The notes under the pieces: model-generated | The model's database searches: none | What the model saw: only the letters and a program-made list of their open reading frames with translations | What the model was told of the DNA's origin: nothing | DNA from: Raphanus sativus | Taxonomy: Eukaryota > Streptophyta > Magnoliopsida > Brassicales > Brassicaceae | DNA: 64,000 nucleotides | Direction: 5' to 3' | Assembly (NCBI RefSeq): GCF_000801105.2 | Contig: NC_079515.1 | Location: 21,351,407-21,415,406, forward strand | Position numbers and translations under genes: made by a program | Part shown: one piece after another, positions 42,263 to 52,954 of the stretch | Numbering within the stretch: position 1 is the stretch's first letter | How the letters are laid out: the number at the start of each line of letters is the position of its first letter

Positions 42263-44680
42263 TCAAAGACGAAACAACTTGTAGAACAACACCGGTTTGT
42301 ACGAATAAATGACTTGTCCAACCGCCAGTCCAAACAAGACTCCAGGGCCATATCCCATTGCCGCAGCTTTCCAGTTCAACACTTGTTCTTGCTTTGAAGG
42401 TTCTGACTCTTGCGCCTCTGGTGCCTTGTCCCTGAAGCAACTATGGTCAAGAGGACGACCACAAAGATTGAGATTCCCTTCAAAAGATGATTTGGGCTGT
42501 CCTCCAAACTGTGTGCCCTGTGGTATTTGGCCCGTGAGGTTGTTATGTGAAACGTCAATGTACTCCAAGAACGAGAGGGTTGCTAGCTCCTGCGGGATCT
42601 TTCCAGTGAGTTGGTTCCGAGATAGGTCCAGTGACTCGAGCCTTGTGAGATTAGCCCAAGAGGATGGAATATGACCTGTGAAGTCATTGTTGGATAGGTT
42701 GAGCACAACAAGCGACTTTAAAAGGCCTATTGATTCTGGAATATGTCCTCCAAGTTTGTTTTCAGATAAATCAATGATTGTGTAGGCCTCAAGGATCTTT
42801 TCCAGCTCCATGTTTATTCCTTTGTTTCTCAAATACATGGAAGGGTGATACGTAGATGAGTAATCAACCCCCACGTACAATAGCTTTCTTTCCATTGGGG
42901 GAATACTTATCAAGGGTGTACTCCAATTGACAAAGTAATCATGTGGTAGGCTTCCGGTGAATTGGTTTCGCGATATATCGACTATCCGCAGTTGCATGAA
43001 TGATACAGGTTGTTGTGGGGAATTTATAGGACCATGGAACATGTTTGATCGTAGGACAATGACTTGTAGGCGTGGTAGATCCTTCATCCAAAACGGAAAA
43101 GTGTCAGCGATTCTATTGCTCTCCACGTTTAGATACTCTAGATTTGTGCAATTTGTGAGAGATCTTGGAAGCTTCCCAGTTATCTGATTATGGCTAACGT
43201 CAAGTGTTATTAGTGAGCCACTGTTGTTGAATAAGTCAGGAAGTCTCCCAGTGAGATTGTTGTGTCGGAGATCCAGATATTTTATTGATGAATTACTCAA
43301 GCATCGGGGAATCGAACCGCTGAAGTTGTTGTGAGATAGATCAAGGATCTCTAGGTAGCTTTCGTCGCACAATGAAAGAGGTATGTCTCCTGTGAAACTA
43401 TTATTTGATACAAGCATGAAAACATGTGAAATAATAGGAAGAGATCCTCGAAAAGCGTTTGACCTCAGATCTAGCACGTTAAGCGATGAGTTGAGAAGCA
43501 TTACTGGCGAGCCTTCAAAGCTATCGAGGGAGTTGTCAGACAGCAACAATGCATACAAAGAAGGCTTACTCCATAACCACTTAGGCACTTCTCCTTTGAG
43601 TCTATTGTTTTCCATGTACAAAATTTGCAGCTTCTGTTGGTTTTTAATAAATATGGGAAACTCGTTAATCCCACAGTTATCCAAGAGAAGCACCTTCAAA
43701 TTTGAATAGCTGATGTTAAGCCTTGATATAGCATTTCCGGAAAGATCCAGTTCCTCTAAAGACTTGAAGCCCGAGGAGACGAAGTTGATTGGGTCGGTTG
43801 TGTTTTGATAAGATATGTATAGTTTCTTGAGGTTGGTTAATTTAGAGAGAGGCTCTAGGATTCGACCACTGAGATGGTTATAGTTGAGGTATAAAGTTTC
43901 AAGATTAGATGATGATGAAGAAGAGCAATTCAGAGTTTCAACAGAGTCCGTGAAATGGTTTTCTCCTAAATTAAGATATGATAGGAAAGGCATGGTGGTG
44001 AGTAGAGAACAAGGAACGCATCCAGAAAATAGATTATTGGAAAGATATAAATAAGATAGCCTTGATAGATTGAGTAGAGGTGAAAAACTGCCAACAAACT
44101 CGTTATTTGAAAGGTCCAATTCGGTTAGACGGTTTAGGCTACTGAATGACGATGGAATTTCACCGGATAAGCCCATATAAGAAAGATGCAAGACTTCTAA
44201 GTCTGTGAGTTTGCCAAGTTCGGGGAGGAATGAGAACGAGTCAAAGGAGTTGGAAGAGAGATCAAGGTACCTGAGTTGGTGGAGTCTGAAAAGGCTACTA
44301 TTAGCACTGAGAGTGCCACTGAGACATGCAGCACGTAGGTCTAGTTTCGTCACTGCACCAGTCTCGTAATCAAAGAAAACCCCATCGAAGGACTCAACGT
44401 CCTTGCTGGTCCAAGAATTTGTCTTTTGTTTTGAGTCTCTGAAGTCGCATTTGAGGATTGGAAACTCGTTCTTAAAAGCCAGAAGGAACTCGATTTGTTC
44501 CGAACGGGGAAATGGAAGAGAGAAAAAACTGTTGACAAAGAAGCTGGAGACAAAGAGACAACAGAAGAAAGAACAGTTGGAAGAAACATGGGAACACGGT
44601 TTCACCATTTGGAAAATAAAAAGAATTGAAAGAAAACAAAGATATTGAAGAAGATGCTTCGTATGTATGATTTGGTACAA
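42263..44680 (-). CDS. LRR receptor-like protein (RLP), 805 aa, intact
   Basis: A single intronless frame runs from ATG 44680 to TGA 42263. A second in-frame Met at residue 25 (MVKPCSHVSS) precedes a strongly hydrophobic stretch (FFCCLFVSSFFVNSFF) and may be the real start of the signal peptide. Domain order: signal peptide, N-cap (LLAFKNEFPILKC), about 20 extracellular plant-type LRRs (LxxLxxLDLSxNxxxGxIP), an island-like break around NWSTPLISIPPMERK, four more repeats, LNLCG, acidic/Lys spacer, transmembrane helix with GxxxG (GYGPGVLFGLAVGQVIYSY) and an 11-residue tail without kinase. RLPs signal from the plasma membrane through SOBIR1/BAK1 kinases, mostly in immunity. Ligand unknown. Length is typical for the family. 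Other copies at 15132, 49125 and 56640 are broken. Confidence 0.92.
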   Translation of the reverse strand: MYQIIHTKHLLQYLCFLSILFIFQMVKPCSHVSSNCSFFCCLFVSSFFVNSFFSLPFPRSEQIEFLLAFKNEFPILKCDFRDSKQKTNSWTSKDVESFDGVFFDYETGAVTKLDLRAACLSGTLSANSSLFRLHQLRYLDLSSNSFDSFSFLPELGKLTDLEVLHLSYMGLSGEIPSSFSSLNRLTELDLSNNEFVGSFSPLLNLSRLSYLYLSNNLFSGCVPCSLLTTMPFLSYLNLGENHFTDSVETLNCSSSSSSNLETLYLNYNHLSGRILEPLSKLTNLKKLYISYQNTTDPINFVSSGFKSLEELDLSGNAISRLNISYSNLKVLLLDNCGINEFPIFIKNQQKLQILYMENNRLKGEVPKWLWSKPSLYALLLSDNSLDSFEGSPVMLLNSSLNVLDLRSNAFRGSLPIISHVFMLVSNNSFTGDIPLSLCDESYLEILDLSHNNFSGSIPRCLSNSSIKYLDLRHNNLTGRLPDLFNNSGSLITLDVSHNQITGKLPRSLTNCTNLEYLNVESNRIADTFPFWMKDLPRLQVIVLRSNMFHGPINSPQQPVSFMQLRIVDISRNQFTGSLPHDYFVNWSTPLISIPPMERKLLYVGVDYSSTYHPSMYLRNKGINMELEKILEAYTIIDLSENKLGGHIPESIGLLKSLVVLNLSNNDFTGHIPSSWANLTRLESLDLSRNQLTGKIPQELATLSFLEYIDVSHNNLTGQIPQGTQFGGQPKSSFEGNLNLCGRPLDHSCFRDKAPEAQESEPSKQEQVLNWKAAAMGYGPGVLFGLAVGQVIYSYKPVLFYKLFRL

Positions 44681-45705
44681 CTTCCAATAATATATAAGGA
44701 TAGATCAATGACCAATTATTTGAATGTAGAAGTCAAGTCAGTGGTCATCATATAATAAGTATAAATGTTAATTTCTAGCAGCCGAGTACTAATCAAAAGC
44801 AGAGACTTTTGCATCGCTGAGTCATCCGATTCCAACTTTGATCTATCGGTTTTAACTTTTAAGTTTCAAAGTAGATAACTTTGGACGTGCATTGCTTGAC
44901 AGAAGTATATAACATTAGACAAAATCTAATATACCTAATAGCAGACCTTTGATTTACTATGCAAGTGTTATTAGAGCTATCTGTAATTTGTGAAACAAAA
45001 AGTACACTATAAAGTCTTAAACATATTCTCTATGAATTCAGCTACTATAAAAATACTGTCTGGATCCTGACTCTCCGAATATCCATTTTTTGGAGCAGAT
45101 ACCGGATCAGACTGCGAATCCGGATTTTAGGTCTGAGTATCTGGATCCGGATCCGGGCCTATTATATATTTAAAATATAATTATATTTAAATATGTATAT
45201 CATATATAGTTTAATATAAAATAACTAAAATTTAATTTTATTAAATTCAATAATTTTTCAATTTTACTTTTTAAATGTAATTTTAAATAGATTAAATAAA
45301 TGGTTAATTAGTTCATTTTTAATTTATTTTTTAATTAAAAAAAAAGTTCAGATCCGGATATCCGCGAATATTCGGATTTTAATCTGGATATCCAAACCCC
45401 CGATATCGGAAGACACGAATCCGGATTCGGTTATTCTAATATATTGCAGATACCCGGTCCGTCTCTCCCATATCAGATAGACCTTGTGGGAATGTGTAAT
45501 TGGCTAATTATTTTTCAACAATGAAAAAGTTTTATTACTGTTTTCTTTTTCTTTTTTCTTTTTCTTTTTTCTTTTTCTTTTCGTTTTCTTTTTCTTTTTC
45601 TTTTTCTTTTTCTTTTTCTTTTTCTTTTTCTTTTCTTTGTTTCAAACAATTTTTTTTAAAAAAGCACGATGACATTTTTTTCTTGAAGATCCATATATTC
45701 TACTG
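44681..45705. other. RLP upstream region and GGATCCGGAT-rich repeat
   Basis: The first few hundred bases should contain the RLP promoter (its minus-strand transcript starts near 44690; atatattatt at 44685-44696 in reverse could serve as TATA). 45055-45470 is a repeat rich in ggatccggat and tatccg words with an AT-rich core, resembling 53517-53580; it is probably an old MITE. 45540-45640 is a TTTTTC microsatellite. Confidence 0.5.
45540..45642 (+). repeat. (TTTTTC)n microsatellite
   Basis: About seventeen near-perfect six-base units of tttttc/ctttttt. Confidence 0.92.
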
Positions 45706-46421
45706 ATAAATTAAGAGTTATTTTCACTCTAGGACAGTTTCTAAGTTTTTATTACATTTAGAGACAGTTTCAGCTACTAAAACAGTTTATCTCAACTAAA
45801 ATGAAACTAGATTTAAGAATTTCTAACTAGTAGGACCCATTGTTTTTTCTTTTCTTATCTTCTTCTTCTTTCATCGTTTTTTCTTATTTTTCTTTTAATC
45901 CAAAAAATAATTCTAAATTTTTTGTTATTTCTCAATCTTTCCGGAAAAGAGAAAAACATAAAGATCTCAAAAGCAAAATACTCAGATTAATTATCGTCAA
46001 AGTCCAAAATTTGTCATAATTTTTTGGATGTTCGTTGTTCCACCGCATATATACTTCTGTTTCAATCAAGCTTTACCATGAATCTCAGTCATCGCCAACC
46101 TACGACGTCATGGCCCCAGATCTCGTCGTCGCGCCTCTGTCAAAAAAGCTCGAGAGCATCAATGGCTATTTTTAGGTTTTTTGCTGGTTTGGTCCTTTAT
46201 GGTTCACATAATTGTGTTTTGACCCCAAAATTTTTAATTTTACAGATGTCTACTCAAATTAACTCTTTAAATTCTTGATTTTTCATTTCAGCCATTCTTT
46301 ATAATTACATAATGATCTTTTATCTTTTGCTTGCTTTCATATTTGTCCCATACTGTCAGAATAAATAATTATATTTTGTGTTTTGTTTATGTACGTCATT
46401 TATGTACACAGATACATAATG

Positions 46422-48194
46422 TCAATGTACATGTGTACATGTGAAAGAGAGAATTTTGTATTTGTAAGTGTAAGGATGAGGGAGTGTGGTTTACGTGAAT
46501 GGAAACCTTTTTGGAGTGAAGCTTAGTGTGTACACGTGTGCAATTGTGGTCATGTACAAATGTGTATAATCGTGGTTATGTACACGTGTACAATCGTGGT
46601 TATGTACAATATTATATATAATTTATGTACACATATGTTCGAAACATGCTTATAGCACATCAAAATTGTGGTTTTATATACTAAAGTTTACAAAATGCAG
46701 ACAAGAAATGAAAGTATAACGCTTGAAGCCATTTGATATGTACATTATACCACATATACACATATTTTTTGGAAAAAGAGAAATCGGTTCGTAAAAACAT
46801 AAAAACATGTATGTACCTGTTGTTATATACAACATTTTCAGTTTGTCTTGATCTATTTATTATGTATTTTGGTATTGTTTTAGTAAGTAACCACCAATCC
46901 ACCTATATGTGTACAACTTTAATATATATATATTAGTTCATTTTTGATTTACACGTGTACATGGTACAAAGTGTACACAAAAATAAAATGACAATGCGTC
47001 TTAAACGTCTAATTTGTTCAAGTTTCTACATGTATAGACGTCACAAAGTATACACACATGTCATTTGTTATCTTGCTCAAAAACAAAAACTGATATTACA
47101 TGTGAGTATCTATGCATCGGTATACACGTGGACAATATTATATAATTAAGTGAATCATTGTACATGATAGTAAAATTTGTGTGTACACATGGACATCATA
47201 TAATTGTACACATTTTAAAAATTGCAAAATTATCCAATTAGATGGTTTGATATTTTGGTAAGGTGTACATAATTTCAACGTACATGTGTACATGTGAAAG
47301 AGAGAATTTTGTATTTGTAAGTGTAAGGATGAGGGAGTGTGGTTAACGTGAATGGAAACCTTCTTGGAGTGAAGCTTAGTTTAGATTTTGATGCCATATG
47401 CGTTGATATGATATTTCTTACTTTCTCTATATAACATGTGTGTACACGTGTGCAATTGTGGTCATGTACACATGTGTACAATCGTGGTTATGTACATGTG
47501 TACAATCGTGGTTATGTACAATATTATATATAATTTATGTACACATATGTTCGAAACATGCTTATTGCACATCAAAATTGTGGTTTTATATACTAAAGTT
47601 TTACAAAATGCATACAAGAAATGAAACTATAATGTTTGAAGTCATTTGATATGTACACTATACCACATATACACATATTTTTGGAAAAAGAGAAATTGGT
47701 TCGTAAAAACATAAAATCATGTATGCACCTGTTGTCATGTACCATTTTCAGTTTGTCTTGATCTATTTATTATGTATTTTGGTATTGTTTTAGTAAGGAA
47801 CCACCAATCCACCTATATGTGTACAACTTTATATATATATATATATATATATTAGTTCATTTTTTATTTACACGTGTACGTGGTACAAAGTGTACACAAA
47901 AATAACATGTGAATGCGTCTTAAACTTCTAATTTGTTCAAGTTTCTACACGTATAGACGTCACAAAGTATACACATATGTCATTTGTTATCTTTCTCAAA
48001 AACAAAAATTGGTCTTACATGTGAGTATTTATGCATCGGTATACACGTGGACAATATTATATAATTAAGTGAATCATTGTACATGATAATAAATTTTGTG
48101 TGTACACATGGACATCATGTAATTGTACACATTTTAAAACTTGCAAATTATCCAATTAGATAGTTTGATATTGTGGTAAAGTGTACACATATTT
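46422..48194. repeat. Large tandem duplication, TGTACA-rich
   Basis: Unit 1 (46422-47274) and unit 2 (47275-48194) share tcaa[t/c]gtacatgtgtacatg, ggatgagggagtgtggtt, tcgaaacatgctta and the end pattern. Unit 2 has an extra segment of about 60 bp at 47381-47440. Both are packed with palindromic TGTACA/GTGTACAC words and gtggttatgtaca repeats. Short frames in it are not conserved between units, so it is treated as non-coding. Confidence 0.85.
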
Positions 48195-48632
48195 CTGCTA
48201 TCTCACTTCTAAGTCGAAGTACACGTCTTGAAACTTGTAGATCCAAATGAGTAATATTATGTCATGGTACGAATATGTGTACATATGTACATGTTTTACA
48301 TGTTTATATGGGTATATGTACACCACTTCACTTGCAAACTTAAATATTTGCAAGATATATATCGTTAATGTGTACACATATATTTCAATGTCCACATGTA
48401 CAATGTTTCATGAAAACTCACATGTACACCGGTTCATTTGTACCACAAATAGGTTTTGCATACAATTGTATAAAGCAAGGGTCTGGAATGCATAATTGAA
48501 ATGTTCTGGACAAAATCAGAGAAACATTTGTATATCTGCAAATAAATGGGACAAATCGTGATTAGTCAAAAGTTAAAGGACCAAATTGTAATAAAAAGAA
48601 AATTGGATAAATTATGTTCAATGATTGCAACT

Positions 48633-48900
48633 TTAACGGAAATTGATCTGGAATAAGCTTCGGTGTGGTTCTCCAGTGGTTGCAGAGGAGGAGAGCATAT
48701 CAGCAGAGGAGATGACTTGGACGGCGCTCTTACGGTGGCTTAGAGATTTGATTACAGTGGATATAATCTTCATGTCGGTTTCAATCGTGGAGGAGGAGAG
48801 CTTCGACTTGGGAGTTTCAGGCAAGTTGAAAAGTGGAGAATGCGACGAGACCGATGGAGATGCGCCGGATGATAATTGTCGTTCATCATCGATTTTTACA
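48633..48900 (-). other. Unidentified open stretch inside the MULE-like element
   Basis: On the minus strand a frame of about 90 codons contains IDDERQLSSGASPSVSSHSP, LPETPKSKLSSSTIETDMKI and QVISSADMLSSSATTGEP before a stop at 48633. Base composition is higher in GC than the surroundings, which suggests captured or former coding sequence. I do not recognise the family. The opposite-strand frame (48643-48918) is equally open, so which strand is real is uncertain. Confidence 0.35.
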
Positions 48901-49262
48901 AAATCAATGTCTTTTTGATTTGTGAAAAAAAATTAATGTTGAAAAAGGAGAAGATTAGGAGAGAGAAACGTAGGACCTACTAGTTACAATTTATTTTGGT
49001 CTCAACTAGTAAACATAATGGAAAAGGAAGAAAGTTAGAAAAAAGTGTTCTAGTAGTGGAAACTGCCTTAGTGTGTTATAAAAAACTTAAAACTGTCTCT
49101 CAGTGTAAATGTTTCATAAATTAACCACGCATGGAGGAATAACGATGAAATTGAACCATTGAAATTACTGTGCGCTAGATCACGGAGACGTAGATAGTTT
49201 TGATTGCACAACGAAAGAGGTGTGTTTCCTATAAAACTATTTCTATTTCCTTTTTTATCCAT

Positions 49263-49556
49263 GACAACATTTTGGATATCTCATAATATTCTTCTTGACT
49301 TTGAACTTTGCAAGACTTACATGTCTACTCCACACGGTCACGGTCCCACCCGTAGTAAGGCCTAATATGTCTTGATTCACATTTCTACTCCACATTTGAG
49401 TAAGCTCTTCTATCAGTAGGGTTGGAAAAAATATCCATATATATTACATTTCATATATTTTGATTTGACTTGTTATTCTTTTTTTTAATTGACTGTTAAA
49501 TTAATTCAAAAAACCTTTGTTTTTTTGTAAACTTTCCAAAAACCTTTGTTACAACA
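49263..49556. other. Spacer between RLP relic and retroposon
   Basis: No gene was recognised. Two related words, catttctactccacat and catgtctactccacac, and poly-T tracts are present. Confidence 0.4.
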
Positions 49557-50317
49557 GCTTGCTTCCTTTTTCTTTTTTTCACTGAACAATACTTTCATTA
49601 GAAACTCTAATCTGAAACCATACAATCAGGATACTAAGCAAGCAGATAATACTATATCTCCTGAGACTACAGCCCAATACTGGGAGACTTAAGAAATAGA
49701 ACAGAGGAAAACAACAGTACTGCACAAACCTAGGCTTCAAATACAATCTAAGAAATTGAACCAAGACCTAAAGAAAGGCAAATGACCAAAGAACAACAAA
49801 GGAATGAAACAAACATAGATTAAGAACATGGAATAGGACCAGCACATTTGCTTAACCCTCGTCCCAGAGATACCTTTCCAGCGAGGCCGCAATGATAGTC
49901 CCAGTGACCAACAATCTCTGAAAAAACCTTCCAACTAATAAAGCACAGACTTTGGGGGGCCACTGAACACATCGGAAATTCTGATAAACACAAGCTCGCA
50001 CCGGCAACAGTAGCAAGAAGAAGCCAAGGTCGGAAAGCATGTCCGGGAAGACACCAACGGCAAAGGGGAGGAGACTAAGAAAGCTCTCCTCAGGTTAACA
50101 TATCTGTTTTAGGTCGAATTTCCACGAGCAAGGGAACCAGAATCGCCGGATTCACACCTACAACCAACACAATCAGGAAACAAGGAGGACAGAGCTAGAT
50201 CGGTCATCACGCCAAAAACCCCAAACACGAGCAGGGCCGCCATATCTGAAAACCAAAAGCACAACAAACCACTACAAACCACCATTTCCAAGCCCAGTTA
50301 GTTTCAAAGAGAAGATC

Positions 50318-51070
50318 TGATAGAACCAAATTCGAGCACCGTCCTTTTTGTTTCAAGGACACGGCCCAAAGTGGCGATCTTGTCAACCAGCTCGACCAAA
50401 CCAAGGTTTCTCCACCAGTTCATGCTGATCACACCGACCGAGCCGTACATTCTAAGACCCACAGTCGAGCCAGACTTAGCTTGGGTCGTGAGGAAACCGA
50501 AGACAGACATGCATTCTCATCCGCCGGACCATCCAGACAGTCCCACATGCGTCCTAATATTTACTCTGTGCATCCATCTGGTTCGAATGAACCTGGACAT
50601 TATCTGAATGGTTATCTTTGACCAATCTGCATGGAAGACTGAGTATTTGACTCATTAATTCAGATCTGGTCAAATATCTAATTCTTATGTATTGTTTTCC
50701 GCATTTCTCATTATTAGTCTTTGACTACAAACACTATAAATATGTAGTCACATTCATGGATAAAATCAGATCATTTTGGAGTTTATTTTGTTCTTCTTTT
50801 CTCTGAGTGAGAGAGAGTTCTTTAGCTAGTTCATCGGTTTGAACCGACTTGTTGATTTGGTGGTCAGCCAATCATCTTTGTGTGTTATTTGGTGGTTAGC
50901 CAATGCACTACATCCGTTCTTTGGTGGTTAGCCTTAGATCGAGGGTATATCAAGAATCATTCCGCACCTCTTGACGATCCATTCAATCCATCCCAGTTCC
51001 AGAAGTGTCTTCGCCTTCTCGGTTCATATCCAACATCCGGCTAAAGTGATCCTTCCCAATTTTGGGATCA
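50318..51070 (+). repeat. 5' LTR of the compact element
   Basis: Begins TGATAGAACCAAATTCGAGC and ends ttttgggatca. It contains actataaata (about 50732-50741), a plausible TATA box, and three ttggtggt[t/c]agcc repeats. The first 300 bp are open in the gag-like frame. Confidence 0.88.
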
Positions 51071-51641
51071 TTTGGTATCAGAGCCACTTTGACTGGTTTG
51101 TTTTCTATCTTCTTTTCACCTTCTCATCTCTTCATCATTTCTTATTTATTTTTGGATCCGGGCTGTTCCTTTACTCCCTTGTGACCGCCATTAAAAAAAA
51201 ATCAAAAAAAAAGAAAAAAGAGAAAAAGTAAAAGATTGGCTTGAATCATTTGGAGTGGTGGAAGAGTAATCCTGCTGGCTGAAGAGAAACTCAGCCTTAG
51301 GACAGTTAAGGCGGATCCACACAAAAAAAATCTCTTCATCTTCATTTCTTTTCTTTTTCCACAAAGTTTGTTTTGGGTTTTTGATTGCTGAATTTTGACT
51401 GTCTATCATCCTTTGAACCAGTAAAGAACTCAGTGATCACCTAAAAATCGTGAGCTAAACACTTTGAGAGTGTGAGGATTTTTATGTGCTAACGTTTGTT
51501 AAGTGTTTCAGGATGTTTGGACTTCTCAAGAAATCAAAACCACTACAAGATGATATCTTCTTTCCTTTTAAAACTGTTTCGGAAAAAGAGTAATTAATTT
51601 TTAGAAATAAGAAACAGTTTGCTGCTAATAGGTTTGATTTT

Positions 51642-52502
51642 GTGCAGAAACAAAGGAAGAGACAAAACAGGTTTGATGATGAGAAGTGGGTCAGAAGTGG
51701 TGATCGTCCCTTCACCAAAACCAAGAGAAGTAGCCGTGATGTGTTTGATCAGAATGAGATTCAGACTTATGCCAGTTTGGAGAAGATGTTGCATAAGGTG
51801 ATTCATGCTGTCCGACAACTCAAAAGGAAGGAAAACACCAACACTTCTTCAGCACCAAAACATCAATGTAAGTCTTCTTATCTTTCAAATTCTGATTTGA
51901 AAACTAATGATATTTGTTTTGATAAAATCAAAGCTGTGAAACCCACAAGCAAGGCTCTTTCTACCAGGTGCTTCAAATGCCATAAGGTCGGCCATTATGC
52001 TAACAAGTGCCACAAACAGAAACCGTTGGTGACCTTGAAGAACGTTGAAACCGAGCCAGAAAAGGAAGTATCTTTGTCCATTCAAAAGTCGGACCACATT
52101 CATAATGAGCATTGTGCTGATTATAATTCTTTTGTTTATAATCTTTTTCCTTTTAATGTTTCAGATTTGAGGACAAATCTTTTTGAAGAGGGAGAGTATG
52201 ATAGAACCAAAATCGAGCACCGTCCTTTTTGTTTCAAGGACACGGTCCAAAGTGGCGATCTTGTCAACCAGATCGACCAAACCAAGGTTTCTCCACCAGT
52301 TTGTGTTGATCACACAGACCGAGCCGTACATTCTAAGACCTACGGTCGAGCCAGACTTAGCTTGGGTCGTGAGGAAACCGAAGACAGACATGCATTCTCA
52401 TCCGCAAGACCATCCAGACAGTCCCGCAGGCGTCCTAATCTTTACTCCGTGCATCCATCTGGTTCGAATGAACCTGGACATTATCTGAATGGTGATCTTT
52501 GA
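51642..52502 (+). CDS. Gag C-terminal region of the compact LTR element, 286 aa
   Basis: Open from the codon at 51642 (MQKQRKRQNRFDDEKW) to the stop at 52502. It includes a nucleocapsid knuckle CFKCHKVGHYANKC at about residues 109-122 and a basic N-terminus. From about residue 187 onward (DRTKIEHRPFCFKDTVQSGD and GRARLSLGREETEDRH) it lies inside the 3' LTR. The capsid domain expected upstream is absent or broken (51100-51640). So the frame encodes only an RNA-binding part of Gag and is unlikely to form particles alone. Confidence 0.65.
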   Translation: MQKQRKRQNRFDDEKWVRSGDRPFTKTKRSSRDVFDQNEIQTYASLEKMLHKVIHAVRQLKRKENTNTSSAPKHQCKSSYLSNSDLKTNDICFDKIKAVKPTSKALSTRCFKCHKVGHYANKCHKQKPLVTLKNVETEPEKEVSLSIQKSDHIHNEHCADYNSFVYNLFPFNVSDLRTNLFEEGEYDRTKIEHRPFCFKDTVQSGDLVNQIDQTKVSPPVCVDHTDRAVHSKTYGRARLSLGREETEDRHAFSSARPSRQSRRRPNLYSVHPSGSNEPGHYLNGDL

Positions 52503-52954
52503 CCAATCTGCATGGAAGACTGAGTATTTGACTCATTAATTCAGATCTGGTCAAATATCTAATTCCTATGTATTGTTTTCCGCATTTCTCATTATTAGTC
52601 TTTGACTACAAACACTATAAATATGTAGTCACTTTCATGAATAAAATCAGATTATTTTGGAGTTTATTTTGTTCTTCTTTTCTCTGAGTGAGAGAGAGTT
52701 TTTTAGCTAGTTCATCGGTTTGAACCGGCTTGTTGATTTGGTGGTCAGCCAATCATCTTTATGTGTTATTTGGTGGTTAGCCAACGCACTATATCCGTTC
52801 TTTGGTGGTTAGCCTTAGATCGCAGGTATATCAAGAGTCATTCCGCACCTCTTGACGATCCATTTAATCCATTCCAGTTCCAGAAGTGTCTTCGCCTTCT
52901 CGGTTCATATCCAACATCCGGTTAAAGTGATCCTTCCCGATTTTGGGTTTATCA
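52199..52954 (+). repeat. 3' LTR of the compact element
   Basis: Aligns with 50318-51070 over its full length and ends tttatca next to AGATC. The gag frame enters from the internal region and stops at about 52502, inside this LTR. Confidence 0.88.

Larger units (their letters stand above)
45715..49115. mobile_element. MULE-like DNA transposon, non-autonomous
   Basis: Flanked by the 9-bp duplication ATAAATTAA (45706-45714 and 49116-49124). Terminal inverted repeats are imperfect: left GAGTTATTTTCACTCTAGGA, right (inverted) GAAACATTTACACTGAGAGA. Similarity continues inward for over 100 bp on each side (ctactaaaacag versus ctactagaacac; aactagtaggaccca versus aactagtaggtccta). A 9-bp duplication with long inverted repeats is the Mutator superfamily pattern. 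No transposase was found. The interior is a large tandem duplication dense in TGTACA (46422-48194). The right end carries a GC-richer open stretch (48633-48900). The element interrupts an RLP relic, which confirms the boundaries. Confidence 0.8.
45675..49262 (-). pseudogene. RLP fragment split by a MULE-like element
   Basis: Minus-strand 49262-49125 reads NSFIGNTPLSLCNQNYLRLR and LAHSNFNGSIS, corresponding to NSFTGDIPLSLCDESYLEIL and LSHNNFSGSIP of the intact RLP. The next piece, SVEYMDLQ (compare SIKYLDLRHNN), lies at about 45706-45680, on the far side of the 45715-49115 element. Sequence on both sides then ends. It is a 1-2 LRR relic, not expressed as a protein. Confidence 0.75.
50318..52954 (+). 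mobile_element. Compact LTR retroelement with partial gag, no pol
   Basis: LTRs of about 755 bp (50318-51070 and 52199-52954) are flanked by AGATC (50313-50317 and 52955-52959). TGGTATCAGAGCCA follows the left LTR at 51073, a tRNA-Met primer site. A purine tract (gaagagggagagta) precedes the right LTR. The internal part is only 1.1 kb and encodes a gag C-terminus with one CCHC knuckle. The LTRs are highly similar. It is nested in the retroposon at 49571-53228. The gag style suggests Ty3/gypsy, but without pol this is uncertain. Confidence 0.85.

Noticed and set aside
42309..42674. Plus-strand open frame opposite the RLP C-terminus
   Set aside because: It is antisense to the strongly supported RLP frame and has no recognisable domain; similar antisense frames occur in copy 1.
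45500..45706. Frame encoding a Phe/Ser-rich peptide
   Set aside because: It is the translation of the TTTTTC microsatellite.
46681..48495. Several 60-85 codon frames in the TGTACA-rich array
   Set aside because: They differ between the two tandem units and are made of simple repeats, so they are not coding.
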